In this document: positions 27,401 through 39,400 of the stretch, piece by piece
Numbering within the stretch: position 1 is the first letter of the stretch
Layout of the letters: every line of letters begins with the position of its first letter
From: Ettlia oleoabundans
Lineage: Eukaryota > Chlorophyta > Chlorophyceae > Chlamydomonadales
Direction of reading: 5' to 3'
Length of the DNA stretch: 64,000 nt
Assembly (NCBI GenBank): GCA_019693395.1
Contig: JAAMXP010002972.1
Coordinates: 1-64,000, forward strand
Notes under the pieces: generated by a model
Seen by the model: the letters and a program-made list of their open reading frames with translations, nothing else
Told to the model about the DNA's origin: nothing
Databases searched by the model: none
Position numbers and translations under genes: made by a program

Positions 27401-27961
27401 TCAAGCAGATGTGGTCATGCAAGGGGATGTACAGTATGAGCCCTTTGTGTGTTGGTCAGGAGTATGGCTTCTGCGACAAAGCGGTAAGCAGCGGTACGGG
27501 CGTAAGTGCAAGTTGTGGCGCCCGCAGCAATGGTCGCTCACCAGCCCCGCCAGCTCTTCTTCCCCCTCCGGCTTGGCATCAGGAGGTGGGGTCAGCAGCT
27601 CACGAATGAGCTCTGCATCACCTGCTTGGGCTGCATCGTGAAGTGGGCTGCGACCAGCAGCAGCGGCGGCAGCGGCGGGTCGGCAGGTTAGTGCCGCTAC
27701 AAGCACCAGCTCGCTGGCAGATAACTAAATAAAGCTACTGCTGCACAGCCTCACAGCTCCAAAGGCTGCGCCCGGCTGCACTAGGCTGCCAAGGGCGGCG
27801 ATCGCGGGCGTATCACGCTCCCGGCACCCTCCAATGGTATAAAAACACACGCATCCAGGACGCTACGCCCCAGGCGCCCAAGCCGCCCCAGCCGTCACTC
27901 ACAAAGTGGTGGGCCCTTCCTCTCCCTCGCTGTCGCTGCCCGACAAAATATCAGCAGACAT
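21429..27961 (-). CDS. ankyrin-repeat class II histone deacetylase
   Basis: It is predicted to remove acetyl groups from histone or other protein lysines using zinc. Seventeen exons chain in phase: 27903-27961, 27542-27713, 27225-27333, 26683-26857, 25622-26311, 25328-25389, 24951-25072, 24535-24678, 24283-24371, 23956-24080, 23637-23772, ~22978-23447, 22704-22856, 22415-22517, 22207-22258, 21956-22051 and 21429-21821, about 1049 residues. The acidic start MSADILSGSDSEGEEGPTT leads into ankyrin repeats (GRSPLHDAAQAGDAELIREL, CTPLHVALLHG, GRTALHWAAHMDFAAA, CTALHLAARQGHAASVRLLL, NALHMAALAGS). The HDAC domain has VRPPGHHAG, GFCLF, DFDVHHGNGT, CAGFDAHKKD and SVLEGGY, so the zinc ligands and catalytic histidines are present. 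A Gln/Ala-rich insert interrupts it between YVYPGSG and VIDIGIPGFGSK. The tail carries a basic cluster, GRRKRRRGG, a possible nuclear signal. The donor near 22978 is uncertain; 22942 also keeps phase. Confidence 0.9.
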
Positions 27962-28271
27962 TGTGCTCAACGATCGCTACGCAAGGCGCACAGGACAAAC
28001 ATGGTGCAACAGGTGGAAACCAGCTTGCCAGCTCATACACGCTGGGAAGTCCCTGGTTGCGAATGCTTCCGGGTGCTGATCACCTGTTTAAGGCCCTCGT
28101 ACCATCTTCATCGCAGTCCTGCGTGGGCGCCGCAGCTTGCAGTGCGCGTTGGGGCGTTCAGTTCTCTGTAGGCACTCGGTCCCTGGCCTTTCATTGTTGT
28201 AGAAGGGATTCCCACAAAGTGGCAGTTGCAGAGCACCAACCAGGGACAGATTGTTGCGGCACCTCACGGAA
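27962..28271. promoter_or_regulatory. short bidirectional promoter between HDAC and bZIP genes
   Basis: Only 310 bp separate the two divergent start codons. The two regulators may share control elements. I see no recognisable TATA box or clear palindromic operator. Confidence 0.45.
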
Positions 28272-31200
28272 ATGGCTGGCAACCAGGCAGATATGGAGCT
28301 GGACGGCATGGCTGGCATGCCCAGCCTGGGTTTCGAAGATGTTGATTTGGGTAGGTCGCCTGCTAGGGCTTCTGCAGGGTTCGCCACCCGCCGGTCCTGC
28401 TGGCGCTGCCGCTTAAGGCACGCTCTTTCCCGCCTTGATATGCGTCCATGCCAGTTAGAAACTAGCAAACCAAAGCCCCAACATGCTGGACACTTTGTTT
28501 GCGTGCAGAAATGTTGGCTGCGGGTCCTGCAGAGGTGCAGTATAATGAAATCATGGAGAAGGACGTGCTGCAGTACTTTGGGCTGTTTGGAACCGCCGCT
28601 GACACAGCGCAGCCCGCGTCAGTAGCGGGCAGTGGCGGCGGCAGTGGCCCCGGCAGCGGATCTGGTAGTGGAGGCAATAGCGTTCCCACCAGCAGAGGCC
28701 CTAGCGGCATCGGTGCGCAGCTGCTGCTAGGCGGCAGCAGTGCAATTGGGGCGCAAATGCTGCTGGGTGGCGGCAGTGCCATTGGCAGCTCTCTTTTGCT
28801 GGCAGGCGGCAGCGGCATTGGAGCCCAGTTGCTGCTGGGGGGAGGCAGTGGCATGGCCCCTGCACTGGGTTCTGCAGCTCAACATGTGGAAGCTTTGCTG
28901 GCAGGCACGCACCCAAGCATGCGTGGCGGCACACTGGCTGACTGGCTAGCAGCGGAGGGGCCTATTGTCTCCATGACTCAGACCGGACTGCCAGACAATC
29001 CAGCAGGCGCAGGGGGGCAGGTTGTGGATGTCCAAGTGCGGGATCCAGGAACCGCGCTGAGCAGCACTGGGCCCATGACCTCTTCCCCAGCCCCCCCACA
29101 CATGTTGGTGCAAGCATCGGCTCCTCACCAGCAGCAGCAGCAGCAGCAGCAGCAGGCCCCCATGCTGGCGCAGCCCATGCAGCAGCAGCCGCAGATCCAG
29201 CTGCAGCCAGCGCAGCAGGCACTCCAGTTACACCTCCAGGGCGGCATGTTGGCCCCATCTGTCTCGCCGCCCCCGCTTGCATCAACAGCCCCGCCGCCTG
29301 GCTCGGCATCCACGCTGCCCATGCAGCAGCCGGTGCAATTCCAGCATCAGTCTCAGCCACAGCAGGCACCCATGGTGCTTCAACTGCCAGGAGCCGTGCC
29401 CATGCTGCACCCCGCCTTTTATGCCTCCACTGGAGGCTCGGTGCAAGCCCCTCCAGCAACTAACGCTGGCTGGATGCAGCAGGCTCAGCAGCACGTGAGC
29501 TACTACCCTCAGCAGCAGCAGCAACAGCAGCAGCAACAGATGCCGCTGCAGTTCCAGCCGCTGCAACCCTCTAACGCAGGCCTGCACCAGCAGCCACTTC
29601 AGCAGGATTCAAGCGGCATCATGCAGATGCTGCTTGGCGAGGCTCTGGCTATCAGCCCTGCTGCTAGCTCTGGGGGCAGCGGTGGTGCGGCACCTGCCAT
29701 CCCCATGGGGGCCCCATCAACAGCAGCAGGGCCTGCCCTGTCAGAACCTCTTCTGCCCATGGTGTCAGTGGGAGACTTGCCCCTGATGACCTCGGGGGAT
29801 GGGGCAGCAGCCATGCCGCAGGCGCCACTCCCGCATGCTGGCCTCTCTGGTCTGCCCTCCACCACGGTTCGGACGGCCCCTTCGGCTTCAGAAGGCGAGG
29901 TGACAGAGGTCTCTGGAATGAGCGGCGGTGGCGGTGGTGCAGTCGAGCAGAAATCTGCGGGGGCACAGCCCAGCAACAAGCGTTTTTCAGATAGGTGAGC
30001 CCCATAAGGACTCGGTGTTTTGGTGTGGCTGTTTGTCTCACGCGAGTCTGGTTATGAACACTGCACCATTTGCCACCCTGTACTCTTCTCATGTCCTTGT
30101 ATACCAGCTTTGCCAGTTTTCATGTGGACTCTCACATGGAACGCTGTAAATGTCAGACCCTGCCTTGAGCCTTGTTGCTACTTCATGGGGATTGCTGCAA
30201 TCATAGACAGGAAGCCAGCTGCCGTTTGGCACCTTGTACATGCGCCTTGCAGGCAGAAGGCCAAGATATCCAATCTCGAGGCCGAGCTGAGTAAGCTGCA
30301 GGAAAGCATGGCGCAAGTGAAGCTGGAGAACGAGCGCCTGAAGAGCAAGGTGGGTGGCGGCGGTTGAGTGAGGGGCTAGGGGTATGCAGCTAAGTTGACT
30401 GGGTAAAAAGGCAAGAAGGAGCACTGCGCTTCCTCTCACTGTGGACTTGCAAGGCACGTTTCACTTGGGAGCTCCGCTTTGCTCGTTTGCCGCTCGTAAT
30501 CCAGTTAGTCACGCACGTTGCCGCTTGTAAGGTCAACCTATCTGGTTGAAGTGCCTCTCAGCTCTGGCAGTGTTGCTCATTTTACCCAACACCGCTTGCT
30601 CTGTTGCTTTGCTATCGTTTGGCTGCTTGCAACCTATCGTTTTGCTGCTTGCAGAATCTCGAGGTGGAGCATCAGCTGCGCACCCAGGAGCAGCTGCAAC
30701 AGCTGGCGGCAGTGGCGGTGACGGCGGGGGCCCAGCATCAAGCTCGTCAGCATCAGAGGCATGGGCTGGATGAGCAGCAGTTGGCAGCGGGAGTGGTGGT
30801 GTTGGGCAGCTCTCCCAACCAGCAGGGCCTTCATGCACCGCCGCTGGGGGTGGCGGTGGGGTTGTCCCCGCCCAACAGCCAGCGCAAGCTACTTGCGCAT
30901 CTGTCTGGAAGCATGCGCCCAGCAGAACGAGAGGTGAGGCAGGCAATAGAGCAGGGGGCTTTGTGTAGCAGTCCAGTGCCAAGTCTAGCAGTGTAGGTTC
31001 GACAGCTTCCAAACTTTCCTGGTTTCCCCCGCTTGTTTTCTGCGCCCTCTAAGTTTAACATTAGTCGTAGCCTTGGCCAGCTTGCTGTTGCCTCTTTTCC
31101 TGTGCTGTAGATGCGAACGGTGGCGGCTTTAACTTGGCCCAAGCTGCAGGAGTGGTACTGCCAGTTGCTCACGAAGCTCGGGTGAGCCACTTGCTGCAGC

Positions 31201-32670
31201 ATGCGTCGCACTGGCCATCGTTATATCGCTTGCTGTGCTTGGGGGTGTTACTCGACATAATAGCGTAACCGTACCCACATATTGGTGTATATTTCTTTTC
31301 TACCCTTGAACTGTGCCATCATACAAGGCTCCACCTCTGTTGCTGTGCCTGCTGTGTGGTTGGTTGATGTGTTTGCAGGGAGGTTCTGGTGCAAGCACCA
31401 TCCTTGAGTCCTGCTGAGGCCGACCAGGCGGCAAAGGAGGCGCTGAAGGGCGGGGTGAGCTGGCGCTGTGGCTTCTGCCGCTGCTAACTACTTTGCTGCG
31501 CTGATGTGGCGACATTGTTCAGCCTCAGGTCATTGTGTTTGGCTTTGAGTGCACTGCATGTTTGCCTTAATCAAAGTTTTTTGGTCGCATAGTTCAAGGC
31601 ATTTTCTCTCTTTGCTTTGCCATCTGTGCCGTGATCCCTATCCCATGGCATTTGCCTGCCTGCCTGCCTGCTATGCAGCACTATTGGGACCTGCTTGTAC
31701 TGATCTCCCGACCAGACCTTTCCAGCAAGTTGATTCACGAGGACCTGTCAGCAGGGCTGCCTGCCGCTTCGCTGGCCACTGCAGCTGCAGCCACAAAGTC
31801 ACTTGCCATGCCACCCGACGCGCCCGGCAGCTGGCCTGCTGCTGCGGTGGAAGCATTGCAGCTATCCACGCAGCAACGGCAGGCACTCGCGGCAGTCTGG
31901 CATCGGCACCAGAATGCAGCGGAGCAGCGGGCGCAGCGCAAGCAGGAGCTGCTGACCGCCATTCGCAGCGGCTTCCTGCAGGTCAGTGTGTTAGCCGCTG
32001 TTGATGCATCACCAACGGCCCATGTTGGCTGCGCTGTTGGCAACCAACGTGCTGCTGGAATATCATCATAACTGTTATCCGTCCTTCTTTCCTGGGTCGG
32101 TATGCCATTGTCATCATATGCACTGTGGCCGGTGCATGCTTTGTTAGTGTATCTCACGCCTTGGCTTCCCCACTGCCCTGCTTATTGCAGCCCCTCCAGC
32201 GAGCGGCACCAGAAGATGTCGAGCTTGGCAAGCCGCTGGCGGCTCAGGGGCTGGAGGCCATGGAGTCGCTGAGGCTGGTGGTACGCCAGGACCACGTGTC
32301 GGCTGTGCAGATTGCTTGTGGCGTGCGCAAGGTAGGTCGTTACTGAAGGTTTTGGAGACGACAGCGGAAAGCAAAGCCGCGCTGTTGTTGGGCAGCAGGG
32401 AGCGTGCTAGTTGGTATGACTGTGACCATATGCAGATTCCCTGCTAAGGGTAGGGTTGGATGCGTAGGCGAGCATAAATGCAAGGGTTGATCACACATAC
32501 TTCTTCCAACCTGCTCCCTTCCCGTTCGTCTTGTTGTCCCTGCTGCGCAGCTGCTGTCCCCCTTGCAGCAGGCGCGCCTGATGGTGGCAGCCTGGCCATG
32601 GTATCCTTACCCCAGCAAGTGGGCACCGCTGCTGGTGGAGAGCGGCGAGACTAGTGATTTGGCAGCATAG
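28272..32670 (+). CDS. glutamine-rich bZIP transcription factor
   Basis: Nine exons keep phase: 28272-28350, 28509-29994, 30253-30349, 30655-30933, 31111-31181, 31379-31454, 31679-31981, 32191-32331 and 32551-32670, giving 883 residues. The start MAGNQADMELDG is followed by a Gly/Ser linker, a 12-residue repeat array, and long Gln/Pro tracts typical of activation domains. At residues ~515-560 the sequence NKRFSDRQKAKISNLEAEL followed by SKLQESMAQVKLENERLKSK fits the bZIP pattern N-x7-(R/K)-x9-L, with Lys in place of Arg, and then a coiled coil continuing to NLEVEHQLRTQEQL. The part after it (WPKLQEWYCQLLTKLG, HYWDLLVLISRPDLSSKLI, LLSPLQQARLMVAAWPWYPY) is helical and not recognised. Target genes cannot be inferred. 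TGTAA follows the stop by 91 nt. Confidence 0.8.
28703..28846 (+). repeat. four tandem 36-nt units (12-residue repeat) in the bZIP gene
   Basis: The units read SGIGAQLLLGGS, SAIGAQMLLGGG, SAIGSSLLLAGG and SGIGAQLLLGGG. All are exactly 36 nt with no indels, and a degenerate fifth start (SGMAP) follows. Confidence 0.93.
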
Positions 32671-32760
32671 GCAGTGCTATCTGCTCGCCACCCTGCCTCA
32701 TCTGCTGGTGCAGCTGTAGCTGTTCGGACCCTCCACACATTAGCACAGTACGGAACTGGT

Positions 32761-32765
32761 TGTAA
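32761..32765 (+). promoter_or_regulatory. putative polyadenylation signal TGTAA of the bZIP gene
   Basis: TGTAA lies 91 nt after the bZIP stop. The stretch 32671-33162 otherwise holds only this 3' UTR and the 5' region of the next gene. Confidence 0.6.
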
Positions 32766-33162
32766 ATCTTCCTCGCAACATCCTGCTTCAAAACTGTGCA
32801 TAGACAACTTTGTACTCTATTATGCCCAGCCTGACCCGTCCCATGCATTGCCCCTTGGCCTTGTTCACCGTGGCGCCTCACGGTACGTTCCTAGCATTCA
32901 TGCATGCTAACTGCACAATAAGTGATCACGTTGCTTGATTCCACTTTTGTGAGTCATTGTTTATGTATGACACGTTTATTACAAGATCATCTGAACCACG
33001 GGCCCTGCAAGGTGCAGCACCGTGGCGCAGTACGGCATGAGAAGGGTTGGCAGTAGTGCCTGCTGGGCCTACATCATGTCCGAGATCCGATTTCGTAGTG
33101 TTCAAATTTCTCTGCAACCGTCGCTGTCATCTGCACCGTTATCATCCGACCAGCTCCTCTCC

Positions 33163-35517
33163 ATGCTGGCCATCAGCTCCAGACCTGCTTTCCGGCCCTC
33201 GGCCGCGCCGCTGGCAGCCAAGTCCCGTTACAGCGCAGCGCTGACCTGCAGGCAGCCACTACAGCGTCTCCCGGCGCGGCAAGCGGTAGTGAAGGCTATA
33301 GCGGAGGTGCGTGTCGGGCTGGCGCGGTCTTGCTCAATCCCTGCTGATCGCTGCAAAATAGGCCATGGGCTGGGCTTGGTAAGCTTGATGGCGGGGCGGC
33401 GGGCAGGGTTGGGATGCAAAAAGTTCAGGGTTGCCGCTGCTCGCCTTGGGCGTCAGGGCGGGGGCGGGGACAGGGTGTACAATGCTTCCGTACACTAGAG
33501 TGCTTTGGGACATACCACCACCTTCCCATCCATCTTGCAAGTTTCTTGTGCGCCACTGAAAGCTCTCACACATGAGTTTGACGCCATGTGCTGCGCTTCC
33601 CTATTGACACCAAACCTCCCCTGGTGCAGGTGTCGAGCACGGCACGGATAGTTGTGCAGGGGCGCAACCTGGAGACCACCCCGGCCATCAAGCAGTACTG
33701 CGAAGAGAAAGTGAGCAAGGCCATCAAAAACTTCGATGGCGTGAAAGAGGTAGGTGGTAGCTGGGTGCTAACTCCAGGCGTGTTACATCTAACATACATC
33801 TGCTCAGCATTTGCCAACTATCCTTGACAGCACATAGTTGCTGCGCTAGCTGGTGATGGCATGTCTCTTAACCTGCAAATGATGGCGCTGCAGGTGGATG
33901 TGAAGCTCTCTGTGCGAGGCAACGCACGGGGGCGGGGCACTGAGGCGCACCACCAGCGGGATCAGATAGTGGAGGTCACTGTGTACACGCTCAGGTGGGG
34001 GTTATGTTGTATGGAAACCAAGCGTAGTTGCAATCAGCAACACTTCGATCTAATACCCGTGGGAGTGTCCAAGCATCTTGCTTGCGACCGCTCACGCAGG
34101 CCTTGGTTGTGTTGCATGGTCTCCATCTCCTGCAGGCACGGCGTTGTGCGGGTTGAGGAGTGCGAGGGCGACCTGTATGCTGCTGTCGACCTTGTGGCTG
34201 ACAAGCTCAAGCGCAAACTGACTAAGGCATGTAACGGGAGTGCTTTTGAAGCATGGTTGCAAAGGATGAAAGCCAACGAGTCCTGTCCAGGCTTGTCGGA
34301 GGGGTTTGGTCACACACTCCGTTTCACTGTTGGGTTAAATGTTTGATTATCATTTTTGTAGAAGGTTGAATCTTGTCATAATCAAACACAGGTGGTTATT
34401 AAACCCTTCCATGCCCCATATCTACCCCTGCTGTGCAGATCAAGGAGCGGGCAGTGCAGAAGGCCAACTGGCCCGGTCGGGGCGGTCCCAAGGTACTCCT
34501 ACCAGGACATTGACTGCCTTGCCGTGCTCCCCAGCTTTGTGTGCCAGCCTGCCTGGCCATGCATCCCGGTTGCCTGTGTTTCCCGCCTTCACCCTTTGCC
34601 TTTGATTCACCACTATTTTGTGCTCCGTGTTGGGCCTGCTCCCCTCGTGCTCGCCATGCTGTCAGGGTGGCGATACCATTGCTGCACACTTGGATGAAGA
34701 GGTCGTTGATAAGCTCCCTACTGATCAAATCGCGCCGCCGCTGATGCCTGAGGTGGTTAGGTGCGTTGTCCTCTTGCGAACCCTGCATCTGTAGCTGCCT
34801 GTGAACCCTGTGAACCCAGAGGTCCGCCAGCCAATGCTTCTGCCAGGTCATAGCAAAGACGAGCCCCTGCCACATCTGTTCTGCAAACTGCAGGGAGAAG
34901 GTCCTGCAGGTGACGGCCATGAGCACTGATGATGCGCTGGAGCAGATCGAGAACGTGTGTCCGCTGTGCTTCATGCATTGCGTGCTTGCTGGAGAGTGCT
35001 TGATTGCCAGCTGTGGTTTTGAGGTGCATGGGAGCTGCATAATTTGCACCCAGTGCGGTAGTTACTTGCGGTGCCCGGTGTTGTCCCATTGCTCCACATA
35101 CTGCGTTAAGGACACCACCCTTGGCCATGGTAGCCTGATGTACTGCTGCATTACAATTTACCACTATCCATGAGTGATGCGTTTTCTGCAGGTGGGCCAC
35201 GATTTCTTTGTATACAAGGACAGCGCCGACGGGTCGATCAAAGTCCTGTACCGCCGCAGGTGAGTTGGCTCACTGCCTCCCTTGCTACACAGTGCCTATT
35301 CAAAACCTTTGCAGCCGCACTCCTTACATCTGCATGCCTTGCTCCACCTGCATAGCATGTTGCTTCAACGCCGGTGCGGCTTATGTTTGTCGCTTTGTGC
35401 CAACCCCTGCTGTGACTGATGATCTTGACACTGTGCTTTTTGCGCTGTACTTTGCTGCGCTGTGTTTTGCTGTGCCGCAGGTCGCATGGCTACGGTGTTA
35501 TCATCCCAGTGGCCTGA
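33163..35517 (+). CDS. plastid long-form hibernation-promoting factor (PSRP1/HPF, RaiA family)
   Basis: HPF binds the small ribosomal subunit in the decoding site, and the long form joins ribosomes into inactive 100S dimers; the plant plastid protein is PSRP1. Nine exons join in phase: 33163-33306, 33630-33749, 33894-33994, 34136-34226, 34439-34492, 34666-34760, 34894-34954, 35192-35259 and 35481-35517, giving 256 residues. The N-terminus (MLAISSRPAFRPSAAPLAAK) looks like a chloroplast transit peptide. The RaiA domain follows (IVVQGRNLETTPAIKQYCEE, DVKLSVRGN, RVEECEGDLYAAVDLVADKL), then a linker and the C-terminal dimerisation domain ending in HDFFVYKDSADGSIKVLYRR and GVIIPVA. An in-frame ATG at 33037 could extend the N-terminus by 42 residues. 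The intron after 34226 has a GC donor (AAG|GCATGT). Confidence 0.95.
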
Positions 35518-36416
35518 GAACCTGTCTCTGCCTGGTCATCGGACGAGGGTTTTTTTCCGCATACGTAGAACAAACCCGCCAATGCTGAGCATATAACGCC
35601 CAACATGTACTGCCCATCAATTTTCACTCGAGCTGCAACAACTTCACATCGCATCTTAGTGCATTTTCGGGCTCGTTGTAGTGAACGTCCAAGGGAACCA
35701 TTAGCACACTTGTTATCTGTGTACCAAAGCCTGTCTGCCTACTCCAACCGCCTTGTTACTGCAAGCTTTTGGCAAGGCACTTTGGTGGGCGCTTTGCCCT
35801 ACTGTAAGCGCTCTAACTACCATAGGCATTCAATGGTGTCTGTCTGAGGGCGTGCATGCGACCTTACGACAGCGCGAGGGGAAGGGAAGGGCCCTGACCG
35901 CCAGCCCATGCGCCTGACGACAACCATGGAGCTGTTGGTGCGTTCATGGGCAGAGGGTGGGGATGGGCGGCACAACACCCGCTTGCGGCCAATACTTACG
36001 AGTCCGCATGCCCTTGAGCCTCCGCACAGCTTTGTCAGCCTTTAATAAACGTGGCAGCTGATCGCCCGCCCAACTTGCGGCGTGCTGAGATGGTGTGCTA
36101 GCATGGATAGCAGGCGGAGCTCGACAGATCCCTACGATTTGCACTCGATAGCACTCGATTGTGGGTACTGGACGGATCGGCGACGTTTCCTTCGCGGCAG
36201 GTTGCAGTGGGTTTTCCCATCTCCCCTCTCCTACCTGATCACTGGTTGGCACGCGCGGGTAATACATCTCGCTGGCTGCGGTCATCAATTTACAGCTTGA
36301 CGGCGCCTGCAACGCAGTCCTCTTCCCGCATCCACGAGTTCCGACACCGAACTTCCTGTGCACTCCTCCCGCGCACTGCCAAACGCGCGCCCTCCAGCTC
36401 AAGGGCGTAGGCCAGC
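35518..36416. other. intergenic region, about 0.9 kb
   Basis: It holds the HPF 3' UTR with TGTAA at 35803-35807, then the promoter and 5' UTR of the next plus-strand gene. Long open frames on the minus strand (35944-36492) show no protein-family features and overlap the next gene's first exon, so I do not call them. Confidence 0.4.
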
Positions 36417-39400
36417 ATGGAGGCGGCGGGGCCCGCAGCTGACGCCAATGACTCCTTGGCGAGGCTAAAGTACACTCGGTGAGCCGCCCCAAGCATCACC
36501 AGGCCTGTTAAGTTGATTGAGCAGCCTGGATTGTTCTGAACTCGGCTTCCGCCCCTGATCGTGCTTGGCAGGGCTGAGCTCTTGGCTCTGCGGGACAACC
36601 CCAAGTGCCGGTCACTGCCCTCGGGCCTTGATTCCGACGACCTCAGGTGCGGAATAGTGGTGAAACAGGGCAGATGGGCTGGGTGAGCTCCAATTGCACC
36701 TGGAGTGCTGCCCAGCGGTGCTGCTGGGCGCCCGGGTGCCGCCCTCAGCCTTGGGTCTCTTTCCTGGGTGTCACTGGTTTTACCTTGGCTAAACATGTTT
36801 CGTGCTTGTAGTGATCTTCAAGAGTCTTCATTTTTCGACAAGACACCTTCGCTGGATGGTCCGCCCATCTATCTAGGCCCGCAGCGGGGTCCAGCTGGCC
36901 AGCGGGCGCCCTTTGGCGCTGCTCGTCGGCCTCCAGGTTGGTGGTTGCTCTGTGGGCGCAGCTGGCAACCAGCAGCGCTAATCAGTGTGGTTGTCGTGAA
37001 AAGGCGTTGGCCACTGTGGCTGTGTCACAGAAGATTGCTGTGCGGTTTGAGCTGAAACGCTGGTCCCTGCCTGAACCTTGGCCTCTGCAGCGTCCCTTGC
37101 ATGGACGATTAGCCAGGCTGTTTCTCAAATCAGCCTGTCCATGCTGCTGCACGTGCAGGGCCGCCGGGGCTCATCCACAGTCGGTTGATTGACGAGGAGG
37201 AGCGGCCCTACCAGCGCTCTCCTTCTGGCCAGCTGAGCAGCGGCTTTGACAGCAGCCCCAGTAAGCCTCAGACGATACAAAGCCGCAGCAACTCTGTGCG
37301 ATATGATGACCCTGCCAGGATGGACCGCTGGGATAGCCGCAAGCTTAGCGGCGGTGGTGGCGGCGGCAGCGTTGATGATGGCTGGCAGCAGCAGAAGTCC
37401 CGCGGTGGCGACTGGCGGGGCGGCGGCACTGCTGGCGCACCGCGTGGCAGCATGGAAACTGCGCGTGCCGGCTCCGGCTGGGGGGGTCGTGACTCACAGC
37501 CTGACTTGCAGCGCAGCGGCTCGTCTGCCCCAAAGGATGGTGCCACAGGCAGCGGTCGCTGGGTCCGTGATGACGACGACTGGCGTGCGCGTAAGCAGAC
37601 TGGTGCGGCACCAGAGCCGCGATACGACTGGTCGGACAACAGGGCTGCTGCCGGCGGAGTTGGGCCCGGCGCTGCAGCCCGCGGCCCGCCGCCAGGCTTC
37701 CACGACCACCGGTGGGTTTTGGTCGTGGACGAGACGGCCCTTGGCATTGTTTTACCAAGCTTTGATGCAAGCTGCTGGCCAGGCATAGCACTTCACAGCG
37801 TTGCGCTAGCTTTGTATTTATTCATCCCATATCCCAGCACTTTGCAGTTGGGAGAGACATGCTCCTGTGCTGTTACTTTGCTGTTGAGGTGGAGAACATC
37901 ATCAGGCCTGCCTGGCTTCTGTCTATGCCTGAGCTGCACCTGAGATACACCTGCCGTGACCAGAACTACCCATCTTTCTTCCCTGCTGCACTACTTCTTT
38001 CTTCCACAGCGAGCGTGCACCAGAGTGGGCTGATGAGGAACCCGGGCAGCGAGCGCGCATGACGGCTGCCGATATTGAGGCAGAGCGGCTGCGCATGCAG
38101 GAGCAGTGGAAGCGGCAGGGTGGTGGCGGCCCCGGAACAGCGCAGGTGTGTCCAACGATCGTGGTCTTGCCGTGGTGTGCTGGCCACGTTATCGTGCCCC
38201 TTTTGCCTCTCTTGCTGATGTTGTGAAAGCACCAGGGAGTGGAGCGGTCTTGTGCTGCGCAGGCCTTTCTCCATGAATCTTGCTGCAGCAGCACTTTGGG
38301 AGAGTCATTTTCCGCTGCCATGGCGATGATCTTCCTTGGCTGGACCCTGGCTCCCTTGAACCCTCTGCAGGCCACCATGAGTGATTTGATGACGGATGAG
38401 GACATCATGAGCATGATGGCCGAAGAAAGCGAGAAGCAGGCGGAGGTGGATGGGCGGCAGGACTCCAAAGCGGCAAACGGCATTGGTTCCGCTGCACCAA
38501 AGGCGGGGCAGCATGTGGATGTAGCCGCAATGCTGGGTGGACGGCTGCAACCGACGTCACCAGGCAATGGGGGTGCCTCTCCGGCATCAGCCACTGCTGG
38601 TGACCGGGCGGCGGCAGAGAGCACCCGCTCGCGCTTCGCAAATTTCTTCAAGTTGGAGGAGTCCCCAGCACCGGGAGCTGCCGACGCCACTGGAGGTGGG
38701 AACAGGGCATTATGGTTATGCGGCAGGACTTGCGCTCCCCTGCTCTGCAGGCTCGTTGGTGCACTCACAAAGTGCCTGCTTGCCAAACCTCTGCTCTTGT
38801 GCTGCCAGTGTAATTTTGACGGAACATCAGTCCCCCATGGCTTCCGCTTAGTAGCCTCTCACTTCCTGTATTTTGCTTTCTGAATCTTGCGCATGCTTCG
38901 CATGCCGCTGCTTGTTGCAGGCGGCGCTGCTGCTGAGGCCAAGCCGCAGCAGTTGAGCTTTGACGACCTCAGCAGGGCCACAGCAGCAGCTGCAGATAAG
39001 GCTGGTGCGCCTCCCCCCATGCCCACTCAGCACGTGGCCACCGCAGCTGAGATTGAGCACAAGCTCCCGACGGCAGAGCAAGCACTCAGGCAGCCAGCGG
39101 TGCCACAGCAGGCAGGCCAGTCAGGGAATGCCGGTCAGGCCCTGCTGGCCATGCTGAGGCAGCAGCAGCAGGCGCAGGCTGCAGCCGCGGCGGGCGGCGG
39201 TGCGCCCCCGCGCCACATGCTGCCTCCCAATGCTGTCAATGCGGCTGATGTAACCGTGCTTGAGGAGGCGGATAAGGTGGCACGCCTCACTGCGCTCCAG
39301 GTGTGGTCTTGCCTGTGCGGTGTATGCTGCAGAGCATAGCCTGTAAGCTGCTCCACAAAGGCACGTCATTTGCTTGTTCTGCAGTCACTTGGTGCGCCGT

